From Desulfuromonadaceae bacterium UBA5613 (GTDB lineage: Bacteria > Desulfobacterota > Desulfuromonadia > Desulfuromonadales > UBA2197), in the NCBI GenBank assembly GCA_002424625.1, contig DIKR01000066.1:26649-80167 (forward strand): a DNA stretch of 53,519 bases, read 5' to 3'. The position numbers were made by a program, and so were the translations under genes. Shown here in pieces: positions 8,222-16,629 of this stretch (the first letter of the stretch is position 1; the number at the start of each line of letters is the position of its first letter). The notes under the pieces are model-generated. The model was not told where the DNA came from. It did not search any database and saw only the letters and a list, made by a program, of their open reading frames with translations.

Positions 8222-9415
8222 ATGTTGAAAGACAAAACCATTGTTCTCGGTGTCTGTGGCGGAATTGCCGTTTATAAATCCGTCGAACTGTTGCGCCTGC
8301 TGGTAAAAGCCGGGGCTTCTGTTCACGTGATCATGACCAAGAGTGCCTGCGAATTTGTCACCCCTTTGACTTTCCAGACCCTGTCCGGCCATCCGGTCCA
8401 TACCGAGCTCTTTAATCTGCTGCAGGAGATGGAGATCGGCCATATTACTTTGGCGGACCGGGCAGATCTCTTTATCGTCGCGCCGGCCACCGCCAATCTC
8501 GCCGGCAAACTCGCCGGGGGAATTGCCGACGATCTGCTGACGACGACCCTGATGGCGACCAAGGCGCCGGTTCTTCTCGTCCCGGCGATGAACGTCAATA
8601 TGTATGAAAATCGGATTTATCAGCGGAATGAAAAGACACTGCGTGAAGCGGGTTACCACCTGCTCGAACCGGAGTGCGGTTATCTTGCCTGTGGCTGGGA
8701 AGGGAAGGGGAAGATGCCGGCGCCGGCAACGATCGTCGCGCATGCGTCAGCGCTCCTGGCGCCGAAAGATCTGCTCGGAGAATCGATTCTGGTCACCGCC
8801 GGACCGACCCGCGAGGCGATCGATCCGGTACGTTATATTTCCAATCATTCTTCCGGGAAGATGGGTTATGCCATTGCCCGGGCGGCGCAGCAACGCGGTG
8901 CGCGGGTTATTCTCATCAGTGGTCCGGTGGCGATCCCCGCACCGCTCGGGGTTGAGTTGATTAATGTGGTGACGGCCGAAGAGATGCGGCAGGCGGTCCT
9001 GGACCGCTTGGCAGAAGTCACAATCGTGATCAAGGCGGCGGCAGTCGCTGATTATCGGCCGGCAGAGGTCTGCGGAACAAAGATCAAGAAAGGAAGCAGT
9101 GATTTGATGACACTGCCCTTGATCAAAAACGCCGATATCCTGGCGGAGATCGGCGTAAATAAAGGGCGGAGACTGGTGGTCGGCTTTGCCGCCGAGACGG
9201 CTGATTTGCTGGAGAATGCGCGTAAGAAACTTCTGAGTAAAAATCTGGATATGATTGTCGCCAATGATGTCAGTGAAGCCGGCGCCGGTTTCGATGTCGA
9301 GACCAACCGGGTGCGTTTTCTCCTTCCTGACGGCGAAGTCGAGACCCTCCCCCTGCTCGACAAGAGTGAAGTGGCCCAGAGACTCCTGGACCGCATCAGC
9401 CGCTTACGTTGTTAG
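8222..9415 (+). CDS. coaBC: Bifunctional CoaBC (PPC decarboxylase / PPC synthetase)
   Basis: Two-domain enzyme of coenzyme A synthesis. CoaB joins cysteine to 4'-phosphopantothenate; CoaC decarboxylates the product on FMN. At 397 residues it has the usual length. The CoaC half shows His74, the PAMNVNM loop at 121-127, and a catalytic Cys157 in GYLACG with the flexible flap after it. The CoaB half opens with TAGPTREAID and carries the KIKKG substrate loop. An upstream Met at 8180 lies inside the preceding gene; 8222 is preferred for its GAGAGGGAG site and the family N-terminus. coaD, the next pathway step, lies at 32092. Confidence 0.96.
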   Translation: MLKDKTIVLGVCGGIAVYKSVELLRLLVKAGASVHVIMTKSACEFVTPLTFQTLSGHPVHTELFNLLQEMEIGHITLADRADLFIVAPATANLAGKLAGGIADDLLTTTLMATKAPVLLVPAMNVNMYENRIYQRNEKTLREAGYHLLEPECGYLACGWEGKGKMPAPATIVAHASALLAPKDLLGESILVTAGPTREAIDPVRYISNHSSGKMGYAIARAAQQRGARVILISGPVAIPAPLGVELINVVTAEEMRQAVLDRLAEVTIVIKAAAVADYRPAEVCGTKIKKGSSDLMTLPLIKNADILAEIGVNKGRRLVVGFAAETADLLENARKKLLSKNLDMIVANDVSEAGAGFDVETNRVRFLLPDGEVETLPLLDKSEVAQRLLDRISRLRC

Positions 9416-10323
9416 TGGTGCTCGGAGACCAGCTCTAACAGCTTCTCCGGCTGGGTCATCCCGGCACGGAACAAATTTTTGACTTCAGCCATCTGTTTTT
9501 CAATGGCATTTTCCGATAATTTCCCTTCCAGCCAGAGGTGGTTGAGGTTGCGGCGAAGAGCGCTGGCAGCCCGCAAGGCCCGTTCTCCGGTAGGGTCCGC
9601 CTTTAGATAAGGGCAGGCATCTCCTTCGGTAAGAAAACTGTAAGCGGCCTGATAAGCTGTTTCGAGGTAATCAACCAGATCATCGCCGTCAAGAATCCAG
9701 CGGGAACGATTGTCGACCAGCTGCAGCCCTTTTTGCCAGCGTTCAATCTGGCTGAGGAGGATGATGGAGTTGAAGATCCGCTTGTTGGTACCAAAGGAAA
9801 AGAGGGTGCGGGCGAGGACAGAACGGAGCATCCGGTCGTTGTCGCGATTATCGCCGGCGGCAACTTCACGGGCCCGCGTCCAGATTTGCGGCGGCAGGCG
9901 TGCTTCGATACGCATCTCCCAGTAGGCATGATTGTGCAGGGTGGTGTTGAAGGTCCGTACGGTCTTGTAAGGGATAAAGTAGGAATGGGCGACGCAATCG
10001 GCGGCGAGATGAACCAGGTAGCCCCAGGCACAGGCTTTTTCCCGGTCGCTTTTGGCGCTGGCCAGAACTTTCTTCCCCATATTCCAGGAATGACAGTTGC
10101 GCAGGTAGTGGGTAAATTTTTTGCCGACGGTAATGTCGGCGCTTAAGCAACCGTAAAGAAAGTCGTTGGGATGCGCCACTAAAAGGGCCCGCAAGGCTGG
10201 ATTAAAATCATCGGCATGGGCAAGGAGACGGGAGCCGATCTCCAGATGGACTCCCATCCCCCAGGCAAAAGCTTCCCCGGGCAGAAGAACAAACAAGGAT
10301 AAAAGAATAACGGTTAAAATCAT
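9412..10323 (-). CDS. Secreted zinc-dependent phospholipase C-family protein
   Basis: A 303-residue protein whose first 20 residues form a signal peptide ending AFA. Cleavage there leaves Trp21 as the new N-terminus, followed by GMGVH. In Bacillus cereus phospholipase C the mature N-terminal Trp and the following His are zinc ligands. Further family-like metal segments are HPNDFLYG (40s-50s) and WGYLVHLAADCVAHS (about 100-115). A hydrolytic role on lipids outside the membrane is inferred from the family; some members are only annotated by homology. Its stop overlaps the convergent coaBC stop by 4 bases, leaving no room for a terminator between them. Confidence 0.75.
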   Translation of the reverse strand: MILTVILLSLFVLLPGEAFAWGMGVHLEIGSRLLAHADDFNPALRALLVAHPNDFLYGCLSADITVGKKFTHYLRNCHSWNMGKKVLASAKSDREKACAWGYLVHLAADCVAHSYFIPYKTVRTFNTTLHNHAYWEMRIEARLPPQIWTRAREVAAGDNRDNDRMLRSVLARTLFSFGTNKRIFNSIILLSQIERWQKGLQLVDNRSRWILDGDDLVDYLETAYQAAYSFLTEGDACPYLKADPTGERALRAASALRRNLNHLWLEGKLSENAIEKQMAEVKNLFRAGMTQPEKLLELVSEHH

Positions 10324-10408
10324 GGTGGTGGTCAGCTCCGCTGCGTGGTATGAATTCTGCGCATAACAACCTTAAATTTAGTCCTTAACCGCAATGGTGT
10401 AAAGAGCG

Positions 10409-11125
10409 ATGCCCGATCAACTGCAAAAATCGTTGTCTACAACCCTGAATGAAGTTCGTGCCTGGCTCGAAGATCTGCGCGCGCTGGGTTTGCATGATTT
10501 GCAGGTTGCTGATCTGCGGGAGTTGCAGCCTTGTCCCCCGGGAATCGTCGGACTCGATCGCGGTGGCGACTCCGCTTGCCGGCAAGAGACGCTGGAGGAG
10601 ATTCGTGCCGATCTCAGTGATTGTCAGCGCTGTCCCCTTTGCAATAGTCGTACACGCATCATCTTTGGTGCGGGGATAGCCAGTTCGCGCATCGTCTTTG
10701 TCGGCGGCGCGCCCGGAAAAGTTGCCGATACGACGGGAGAACCTTTGGCGGGCGAACTCTTCGATCGCATCCTCTTTGCCATGGGGATGGAGCGGTCTTC
10801 TGTCTATGCCTGTGAAGTCGTCATGTGTCGGCCCGGGCAGCGGGTGCCGCATCAGGATGAAATCGCGACTTGTCGATCTTTCCTGCAGCGCCAACTCGCA
10901 GTCATTGCGCCACAGATCATTGTCGCCATGGGGGAGATCCCGACCAGTGTTTTGAGCGATCAGAGCGAGGACTTTGGCAAGATTCGCGGGCATTGGTTCA
11001 AATATCAGGGGATCGACGTCATGCCGACCTTCGACCCTGCTTATCTTTTACTCCATCCGCATGAAAAGCGGGAAGCCTGGAACGATTTGAAGGAAGTATT
11101 ACGGCGAATGCGCCAAGAGGATTAA
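10409..11125 (+). CDS. Uracil-DNA glycosylase-family protein, altered active site
   Basis: A 238-residue homologue of family-4 (Fe-S) uracil-DNA glycosylases. The four cluster cysteines are present: Cys72 and Cys75, Cys140, Cys155. The fold motifs are recognisable, but catalytic positions differ from the family. Motif 1, normally GE(G/A)PGxxED, reads GGAPGKVAD at 99-107. The Asn before the third cysteine is Glu136. The His of the HPxYLL motif is Asp209 (FDPAYLL). It may bind DNA without cutting, or use a different base or mechanism. The first ~60 residues are a poorly conserved extension. The ribosome site is weak (AAAGAG). The stop overlaps the convergent membrane-protein gene by 4 bases. 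Confidence 0.8.
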   Translation: MPDQLQKSLSTTLNEVRAWLEDLRALGLHDLQVADLRELQPCPPGIVGLDRGGDSACRQETLEEIRADLSDCQRCPLCNSRTRIIFGAGIASSRIVFVGGAPGKVADTTGEPLAGELFDRILFAMGMERSSVYACEVVMCRPGQRVPHQDEIATCRSFLQRQLAVIAPQIIVAMGEIPTSVLSDQSEDFGKIRGHWFKYQGIDVMPTFDPAYLLLHPHEKREAWNDLKEVLRRMRQED

Positions 11126-11580
11126 TCGCCGCGTTGCAGCGTCTTGCGAGAGCGATTGGCGGCAGGGAGAGGGGGAAGAAGTCCGACAAGCACGCTGAGC
11201 AGGAAGATGGAAATGTAGAGCGTAACCCGGGATTCGAGGTGCGCCAATGTCGCCGAGTCGGCATTCTCGAAAACTATAGCATTGATCTTGGCCCAACGGT
11301 AATCACTGTAGCGATAAAAAAGATGGAGGAGGAAGAAGGTGCTGCCGAGCATCGTCATCAGGACAAAACCGGGTCGTCTGCCGCGGCGGCGCATACCATG
11401 ACACCCCCAGATGATCAACCCTGCGGCAACAAAGATCAGGCCGCTCAGGGTCGTGTTAGGCTGGTTGCTATTGTCGCCATAGACCGCGATGATGATACCG
11501 GCAAGCAGTGCGAGAGGGCCAATAAAGATGGCTAAGTGAAAAAAACGGGCAATAGATGATGCTCGGGGCAGCTTCATCAT
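11122..11580 (-). CDS. Small membrane protein of unknown function
   Basis: I do not recognise this 152-residue protein. Hydrophobicity suggests four membrane segments, at about residues 14-33, 44-59, 71-88 and 118-136. Positively charged stretches (RRRGRR at about 64-69, NRSRK near the end) would face the cytoplasm. No catalytic motif is visible. It has its own promoter, with TATAAT about 34 bases upstream, and an AAGGA ribosome site. Its stop overlaps the convergent glycosylase-like gene. Confidence 0.7.
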   Translation of the reverse strand: MMKLPRASSIARFFHLAIFIGPLALLAGIIIAVYGDNSNQPNTTLSGLIFVAAGLIIWGCHGMRRRGRRPGFVLMTMLGSTFFLLHLFYRYSDYRWAKINAIVFENADSATLAHLESRVTLYISIFLLSVLVGLLPPLPAANRSRKTLQRGD

Positions 11581-11613
11581 GCGACAGGGTCCTTTGCTTT
11601 GTGAAGTTGCCGG

Positions 11614-11642
11614 ATTATAGAGAAAAAAAAGGAAAAATTCAA
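11614..11642 (-). promoter_or_regulatory. Promoter of the small membrane protein gene
   Basis: On the minus strand, TTGAAT (11642-11637) and TATAAT (11619-11614) are 17 bases apart. The spacer is T-rich on that strand. Confidence 0.6.
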
Positions 11643-11656
11643 TGGGTTGCGGAAAT

Positions 11657-11697
11657 GAAAAAGGGGGGTGAAACCTGTCAGTTTCATCCCCCTTTTC
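11657..11697 (-). terminator. Intrinsic terminator of rbr-dfx
   Basis: A long inverted repeat with GAAAC/GTTTC around the loop and a G6/C5 block, flanked by A4/T4. It lies about 25 bases past the dfx stop. Near-symmetry means it could also stop plus-strand transcripts. Confidence 0.7.
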
Positions 11698-11721
11698 ATT
11701 CAGAATTCAAAACATGGAGGA

Positions 11722-12102
11722 TCAGTTTTCACTCTTCCACTGTCCGTGCAGGTTGCAATATTCACGCGCCGTGACCTTTTTTGCAATTAAGGGGAAGGTC
11801 GCTTCCGGCGCCTCGCCAGGTTTCAGGAAGTGCAAATAAGATTTATTATCTGCGATGAGCTCAATCCATTCAATATAGTGTTTTTCCTCCATGGGGTGAG
11901 GAACGCTGCCGATTTTTACAGTGATGGATGTGGTGCCGACTTCGATGACCGGAACGTGTTTTTCCTTGGCCGCATCGACACTGTTTTCTGCCAGCAGTTT
12001 CATTTCTTCGCCGCAACAGACCAAAGCACTGGCGCCGGTGTGCAGAACTTCCACAATGTTGCCACAGATTGAACATTTGTAAATTTCCAGTTTTTGCGTC
12101 AT
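11722..12102 (-). CDS. dfx: Desulfoferrodoxin (superoxide reductase, 2Fe class)
   Basis: A cytoplasmic superoxide reductase of 126 residues that reduces superoxide to hydrogen peroxide without making oxygen. Center I is a desulforedoxin-like Fe site with Cys10, Cys13, Cys29 and Cys30. Center II has His49, His69, His75, Cys116 and His119. These numbers coincide with those known for Desulfovibrio desulfoferrodoxin. The glutamate of the EEKHYIEWIEL stretch is also kept. It follows rbr in one operon, 24 bases downstream, so the peroxide made can be passed to rubrerythrin. Reductant is probably rubredoxin or NADH-rubredoxin reductase, encoded elsewhere. Confidence 0.97.
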   Translation of the reverse strand: MTQKLEIYKCSICGNIVEVLHTGASALVCCGEEMKLLAENSVDAAKEKHVPVIEVGTTSITVKIGSVPHPMEEKHYIEWIELIADNKSYLHFLKPGEAPEATFPLIAKKVTAREYCNLHGQWKSEN

Positions 12103-12126
12103 TTTTCTCTCCTTGGGTGGATGGGT

Positions 12127-12702
12127 TCAGTAGTTTTCGCCGAGCAGTTCAAAGTGTGCTTTGGGATGGTTGCAGGCAGCACAGCAATCCGGCGCGGTTG
12201 TCCCCTGATGGAGATAGCCGCAATTACGACATCTCCAGACGACCTCGCTGTCACGTTTGAAGACTTGATCTTTTTCAATGTTTGCCGCTAAAGCCAGATA
12301 GCGTTTTTCATGCTGTCTTTCTGCAACAGCAATCGCAGTAAATATCGCTGCAATTTCGGGAAAACCTTCTGCTAAAGCCGTTTTCGCGAAGTCCGGATAC
12401 ATGATTGTCTGTTCATAGTGCTCTCCAGCGGCGCCTTCTTTCAGGTTGTCCACTGTTGAGCCGATCACGCCCGCCGGGAATGTTGCCGTGATTTCAACCT
12501 CTCCCCCTTCGAGAAGTTTGAAGAGACGCTTGGCATGTTCTTTCTCCTGATCCGCAGTCTCCTCAAAGATGGTGGAGATTTGTACAAAGCCTTCCGCCTT
12601 AGCTTTGGCAGCAAAGTAAGTATAGCGGTTTCGTGCCTGGCTTTCGCCGGCAAATGCAGTGAGAATATTCTTTTCGGTGTTGGTACCCTTGAGTGACGGC
12701 AT
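12127..12702 (-). CDS. rbr: Rubrerythrin
   Basis: A 191-residue non-heme diiron peroxidase of anaerobes that reduces hydrogen peroxide to water. The N-terminal four-helix domain carries the two ExxH-type iron motifs (EETADQEKEHA, and AVAERQHEKR further on). The C-terminal rubredoxin domain has two cysteine pairs, CRNC and CAAC. The frame continues upstream to 12780, but the Met at 12702 has AAGGAG 8 bases before it and matches the family start. First gene of the rbr-dfx operon. Confidence 0.96.
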   Translation of the reverse strand: MPSLKGTNTEKNILTAFAGESQARNRYTYFAAKAKAEGFVQISTIFEETADQEKEHAKRLFKLLEGGEVEITATFPAGVIGSTVDNLKEGAAGEHYEQTIMYPDFAKTALAEGFPEIAAIFTAIAVAERQHEKRYLALAANIEKDQVFKRDSEVVWRCRNCGYLHQGTTAPDCCAACNHPKAHFELLGENY

Positions 12703-12727
12703 CTGTTTTCTCCTTTTTATTTTTTTA

Positions 12728-12755
12728 ATATTACCAGTTGAGCCGGAAGTTGCAA
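12728..12755 (-). promoter_or_regulatory. Promoter of rbr-dfx
   Basis: On the minus strand TTGCAA (12755-12750) and TAATAT (12733-12728) are 16 bases apart, 25 bases before the rbr start. No PerR-like palindrome was recognised. Confidence 0.55.
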
Positions 12756-12876
12756 GAAATAGATTGGCGGTAAATCCCATAAGATTTTCTTGCTTTAAAG
12801 AGCATCTTTATAGGAATATGCTACTTTTATGTTTGGTTTCCGTCTCCTGATTTTTTGGAAAAGAGAAAAAGTGATT

Positions 12877-13491
12877 ATGTCTCATTCCAGAAGAACCCTT
12901 TTTGAACGTCTACGGATCGGTTTGACTTGGTTTTTCACCCTCTTTGTTATTATTCTGGCTATCTTTGGCCAAAGTAGTTATCAGGCGTCTTTGCTTGGCA
13001 AGATCCTCTTCGCCCTCGGCGGCAGCTTGGCGGCTATCGGCGCCTTTGGCCGTTTGTGGTGTTCTCTTTATATTGCTGGCTACAAAAATAATACCCTGAT
13101 CAGTGAGGGACCATATTCTCTTTGCCGTAACCCCTTATATTTTTTCAGCTTTATTGGCGCTCTCGGGGTTGGACTCTCCATGGGTAACTTTACCGTCCCG
13201 GTGATGATTATTGCCGGTTTTACCTTCTATTATCCTCTGGTTGTCAGTGGCGAAGAAGCGCGCCTCGCAGTGATTCATGGAGAGCGTTTTCACAATTACT
13301 GCAAAAATACGCCAGCTTTTTTCCCCCGATTTTCGGCTTTGAATGAGCCGGGGGAGTATACCGTACAGACAAAACTTTTTCGTAAAGATATCGGCGATGC
13401 AATTTGGTTTATCTGGATCGTCTTTTTTTTGCAGTTGATCGCAGCTCTTCGGACTTTGGCTTATATCCCGACCCTCTTTACCCTTTATTGA
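12877..13491 (+). CDS. Isoprenylcysteine carboxyl methyltransferase-like membrane protein
   Basis: A 204-residue inner-membrane protein of the ICMT/PEMT-like family. It has hydrophobic segments near residues 14-35, 45-65, 85-115 and at the C-terminus. The family motif GPYSLCRNPLY sits in the middle, followed by the EEARL and HGERFHNYC segments typical of its methyltransferase half. Bacterial members may methylate small hydrophobic substrates; the substrate here is not known. Met at 12877 is preferred over 12829 because the upstream 16 residues are outside the family pattern, but neither start has a strong ribosome site. The C-terminal ~40 residues add another hydrophobic segment. Confidence 0.7.
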   Translation: MSHSRRTLFERLRIGLTWFFTLFVIILAIFGQSSYQASLLGKILFALGGSLAAIGAFGRLWCSLYIAGYKNNTLISEGPYSLCRNPLYFFSFIGALGVGLSMGNFTVPVMIIAGFTFYYPLVVSGEEARLAVIHGERFHNYCKNTPAFFPRFSALNEPGEYTVQTKLFRKDIGDAIWFIWIVFFLQLIAALRTLAYIPTLFTLY

Positions 13492-13522
13492 TAAGTCCAT
13501 CCCCCCTTTAAAGAGAGAAAAA

Positions 13523-14710
13523 ATGATGTCTGATTTTATTGAAGAAGAAGATTTTGCCACCCTCCTGGAAGCAAACCTTGGTGGCGCCGAGAAGTTGAAC
13601 AAAGGACAGAGTGTCGATGCGATGGTTGTTAAGATCAGTGGCGACTGGGTCTTTATCGACACCGGACGTAAGGGCGAAGGGGTCCTTTCCCGTGAAGAGT
13701 TCCTTAAAGAGGATGGAACGATCTCTATTGCTGAAGGCGATACCATCCGTGCTATCTACCTTGGGCAGGTCGATGGTGAAACCCGTTTTACGACGCGGAT
13801 TGGTGCCAAGGGTGGGCAGGGGAGTGCACAGATTGAAGAAGCCTGGCGCAGCGCCATTCCGGTCGAGGGATCAGTCGAAAAAGAGTTGAAGGGTGGATTC
13901 GAAGTTCGTCTCCCCGGCGCCGTGCGGGCCTTTTGTCCCTTTTCCCAGATCGATCTTTATCGCGGCGATGCAGCGGGGTACATCGGCCGGCGCTGCGATT
14001 TCCGGGTTATTCAGTACAGTGAAGACGGTCGCAATATCGTCGTTTCCCGGCGGATTATCCTCGAAGAGGAAGCACAACAGCAAAAAGAGTTGTTACGCGA
14101 AAGTCTGGCTGTGGGGATGGTTGTCACCGGAACGATCCGCTCCCTCCTCCCGTTTGGAGCCTTTATCAACATTGGCGGCATTGACGGACTGATCCCGATC
14201 TCGGAACTTGCCTGGAACCGGGTGACGGATCCGGCCGAGATTCTCAGTGTCGGCCAAGTCGTACAGGTCACAGTGAAAAAGCTCGATTGGGAGAATAACA
14301 AGTTCTCTTTCAGTCTGCGTGATGCCGGAACCGATCCCTGGCAAACTGTTGGTGAGCGTTATCAAGAAGGGAGTTTTCATGTCGGCACGGTCGCGCGCCT
14401 CGTCCCCTTTGGCGCCTTTGTCACCCTGGAGCCCGGCATTGACGGACTGATCCATATCTCAAAGCTGGGCGCCGGCAAACGGATTGCCCATCCCAAGGAA
14501 GCTGTCCGTGAAGGGGAAAAACTTGAAGTCAAGATTGAATCGATTGATCTTGCCGCCCGCAAAATCTCTTTGGCTCTGGCGACCGTCAGTCGTGCAGCGG
14601 AAGAAGCGACGCAGAGTGTTGATGAATTTCGTCAGCTCGCCGCCAAGACGGAAAAAACCTCTTTTGGCTCCTTTGGCGATTTGCTGAAAAAGGCCGGCAA
14701 GAGCAAGTAG
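13523..14710 (+). CDS. S1 RNA-binding protein, four-domain (30S protein S1-like)
   Basis: A 395-residue protein of four S1/OB domains at about residues 28-95, 112-180, 194-262 and 280-350. Domains 3 and 4 carry the strong PFGAF(I/V) and DGLI(P/H)IS signatures; domain 2 is the most diverged. Full ribosomal S1 has six domains and about 550 residues, so this is probably an accessory S1 protein acting on mRNA or RNA decay rather than the main rpsA product. The acidic N-terminus and lysine-rich tail resemble S1. GAGAG lies before ATGATG; the second Met at 13526 is equally possible. It leads a run of genes to 21750. Confidence 0.85.
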   Translation: MMSDFIEEEDFATLLEANLGGAEKLNKGQSVDAMVVKISGDWVFIDTGRKGEGVLSREEFLKEDGTISIAEGDTIRAIYLGQVDGETRFTTRIGAKGGQGSAQIEEAWRSAIPVEGSVEKELKGGFEVRLPGAVRAFCPFSQIDLYRGDAAGYIGRRCDFRVIQYSEDGRNIVVSRRIILEEEAQQQKELLRESLAVGMVVTGTIRSLLPFGAFINIGGIDGLIPISELAWNRVTDPAEILSVGQVVQVTVKKLDWENNKFSFSLRDAGTDPWQTVGERYQEGSFHVGTVARLVPFGAFVTLEPGIDGLIHISKLGAGKRIAHPKEAVREGEKLEVKIESIDLAARKISLALATVSRAAEEATQSVDEFRQLAAKTEKTSFGSFGDLLKKAGKSK

Positions 14711-14712
14711 CC

Positions 14713-15480
14713 GTGTCGCTGAAAAAGGAACGGATCGACAAACTTCTTGTTGATCGCGGACTGGTGGCTTCGCGAGAACGGGCCCGGGCGCTGATTCTGG
14801 CCGGAGCGGTGTTGGTCGACGAACAGGTGGTTGACAAGGCAGGCGCACAGATTGCCCGGGAGGCAGAAATCCGCCTGAAAGGGGAGGATATCCCCTTTGT
14901 TTCCCGGGGTGGACTCAAGCTGGAAAAAGGCCTGGATGCTTTTGCCCTCGATGTCCGGGAGCGGGTTGCCCTTGATGTCGGGGCGTCGACCGGAGGCTTT
15001 ACCGACTGCTTGTTGCAAAGGGGGGCAAGCAAAGTTTATGCTGTCGATGTCGGTTATGGTCAGCTCGCCTGGTCGCTACGCACCGACCCCCGGGTCGTCA
15101 ACCTCGAACGGACCAATATTCGAAATTTGCGGGGCGAGGATCTTCCCGAGTGTCCTGATCTGGCCGTCATTGATGCTTCTTTTATCTCTTTGTCGATCGT
15201 ACTGCCGGCAACTTTGTCGCTCCTGACGGCCAATGCGATCATCGTTGCCTTGATTAAACCGCAGTTTGAAGTCGGTAAAGGGGCGGTCGGTAAGGGCGGT
15301 GTGGTTCGCGATACGGATCAGCATGAACAGGTCGTGAGTAAAATCCGGCACCTTGCAGAACAGTCAGGGTGTCATGTCATCGGCGTCACTGAAAGCCCCA
15401 TCCTTGGTCCGAAGGGGAACAAGGAGTTCTTGATTTGCCTGCAAAAGGTTGACACTTCTCCGCTTCAGAACAAAAATTAA
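14713..15480 (+). CDS. tlyA: TlyA-family rRNA 2'-O-methyltransferase
   Basis: A 255-residue protein with an N-terminal S4 RNA-binding domain (about 4-62) and an FtsJ-type Rossmann methyltransferase domain with the SAM loop DVGASTGGFTD at 88-98. TlyA methylates the 2'-OH of cytidines in 16S and 23S rRNA; some family members were first named haemolysins. VDVGYGQLAW and the LIKPQFEVG motif, with the catalytic lysine, are seen. The GTG start lies 2 bases after the S1 gene stop. Confidence 0.92.
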   Translation: MSLKKERIDKLLVDRGLVASRERARALILAGAVLVDEQVVDKAGAQIAREAEIRLKGEDIPFVSRGGLKLEKGLDAFALDVRERVALDVGASTGGFTDCLLQRGASKVYAVDVGYGQLAWSLRTDPRVVNLERTNIRNLRGEDLPECPDLAVIDASFISLSIVLPATLSLLTANAIIVALIKPQFEVGKGAVGKGGVVRDTDQHEQVVSKIRHLAEQSGCHVIGVTESPILGPKGNKEFLICLQKVDTSPLQNKN

Positions 15481-15498
15481 TCTCTCCGTCAGGACATT

Positions 15499-16629
15499 AT
15501 GACTATTCGCTGTCTTCATACCGCCGATCTTCATCTTGATGCCCATTTCCCTGCCTGGGGCGAAAAGGAGGCGCAGCGTCGTGCTGACCTCCTGAAAACG
15601 TTTGAACGCATTGTCAATCTCGCCATCAAGAATGATGTTCAGCTCCTGCTCATCAGCGGCGACCTCTTTGACTCTCCCCATCCGGAACCGGCCACGGTTG
15701 TCCGGGTGCAGAGTGAGTTGCAGCGCTTGGTCGAGCGGGGGATTACTCCGGTCCTTCTGCCCGGAACCCATGACCCCTATGCCCCGAAAAACTCCATCTA
15801 TCGCCGTGAGACTTTTCCCGGAATCATTCTCAACGAAGCGCAGCTGAGTGAACCCCTGCATCTCCTCATCAAGGGAGTGAGCTGTTATCTCTACGGCTTT
15901 GCCTACCAAAGCGGCAAGGCTGAAGAGCTTCTCCCGTCCTTGCAACGAAGAAATCTGCCGGGATTTCATATCGCTTTACTACACGGTTCGCGGCGCGGTA
16001 GTCCGGAATGGAATTACCGGCACAAGGATCTTCCCTTTGATCTTGCTGATCTGGAGTCTTTGCGTCTCGACTATGTTGCCCTTGGTCATTACCACACGTT
16101 TGAAGTTCTGCAGGATGAAAGTGGCAGGAACATTGCTGCTTATCCAGGGTCACCGGAAGGAAAACGTTTTGGTGAAGATGGCCCTCGCTATTGCGCGCTG
16201 GTCACACTGAGCGCCGGTGGCGCCCGGATTGAAGCCCTTGAAGTTAATGGTCGCGTCCTCGCAGAGAAGGAGCTCGACCTGAGCGGGATTGTGACTCTGG
16301 AGGGGGCTGTCGCTGAGATCCGGCGTTATGCCAACCCGGATCTCATTTTACGTTTGCGTCTCACCGGAACCGTCGAGATCCCCTTGGCATTGCCGTCGCT
16401 CATGGCTGCCTGTCGCGATGATTTCTTCTGGCTGGAACTGCTGGATGCCACCCGTTTGTACGATAGCGCTTATGCCCGGCGGATTGAACACGAGGAGACC
16501 GTACGCGGACTCTTTGTGCGACGTATGCGTCGGCTCATCGAAGAATCCCCGCCAGAGCGGCGTCCGATGGTTGAAGAGGCCTTTCGGGAAGTTTTGGCCC
16601 GTTTCACGGCAGCGGGTGGTGAATTATGA
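15499..16629 (+). CDS. Mre11/SbcD-like nuclease (YhaO type)
   Basis: A 376-residue calcineurin-like phosphoesterase. Metal motifs run in the expected order: HTADLHLD (5-12), SGDLFD, GTHD (family GNHD, with Asn replaced by Thr), LLHGS and GHYH. This is the YhaO branch of the SbcD/Mre11 family, which processes DNA ends with an SMC-like ATPase. The next gene, overlapping by ATGA, encodes that ATPase. The Asn-to-Thr change in GNHD touches a residue that normally helps phosphate positioning, so activity is not certain. The capping domain covers about residues 270-376. Confidence 0.88.
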   Translation: MTIRCLHTADLHLDAHFPAWGEKEAQRRADLLKTFERIVNLAIKNDVQLLLISGDLFDSPHPEPATVVRVQSELQRLVERGITPVLLPGTHDPYAPKNSIYRRETFPGIILNEAQLSEPLHLLIKGVSCYLYGFAYQSGKAEELLPSLQRRNLPGFHIALLHGSRRGSPEWNYRHKDLPFDLADLESLRLDYVALGHYHTFEVLQDESGRNIAAYPGSPEGKRFGEDGPRYCALVTLSAGGARIEALEVNGRVLAEKELDLSGIVTLEGAVAEIRRYANPDLILRLRLTGTVEIPLALPSLMAACRDDFFWLELLDATRLYDSAYARRIEHEETVRGLFVRRMRRLIEESPPERRPMVEEAFREVLARFTAAGGEL

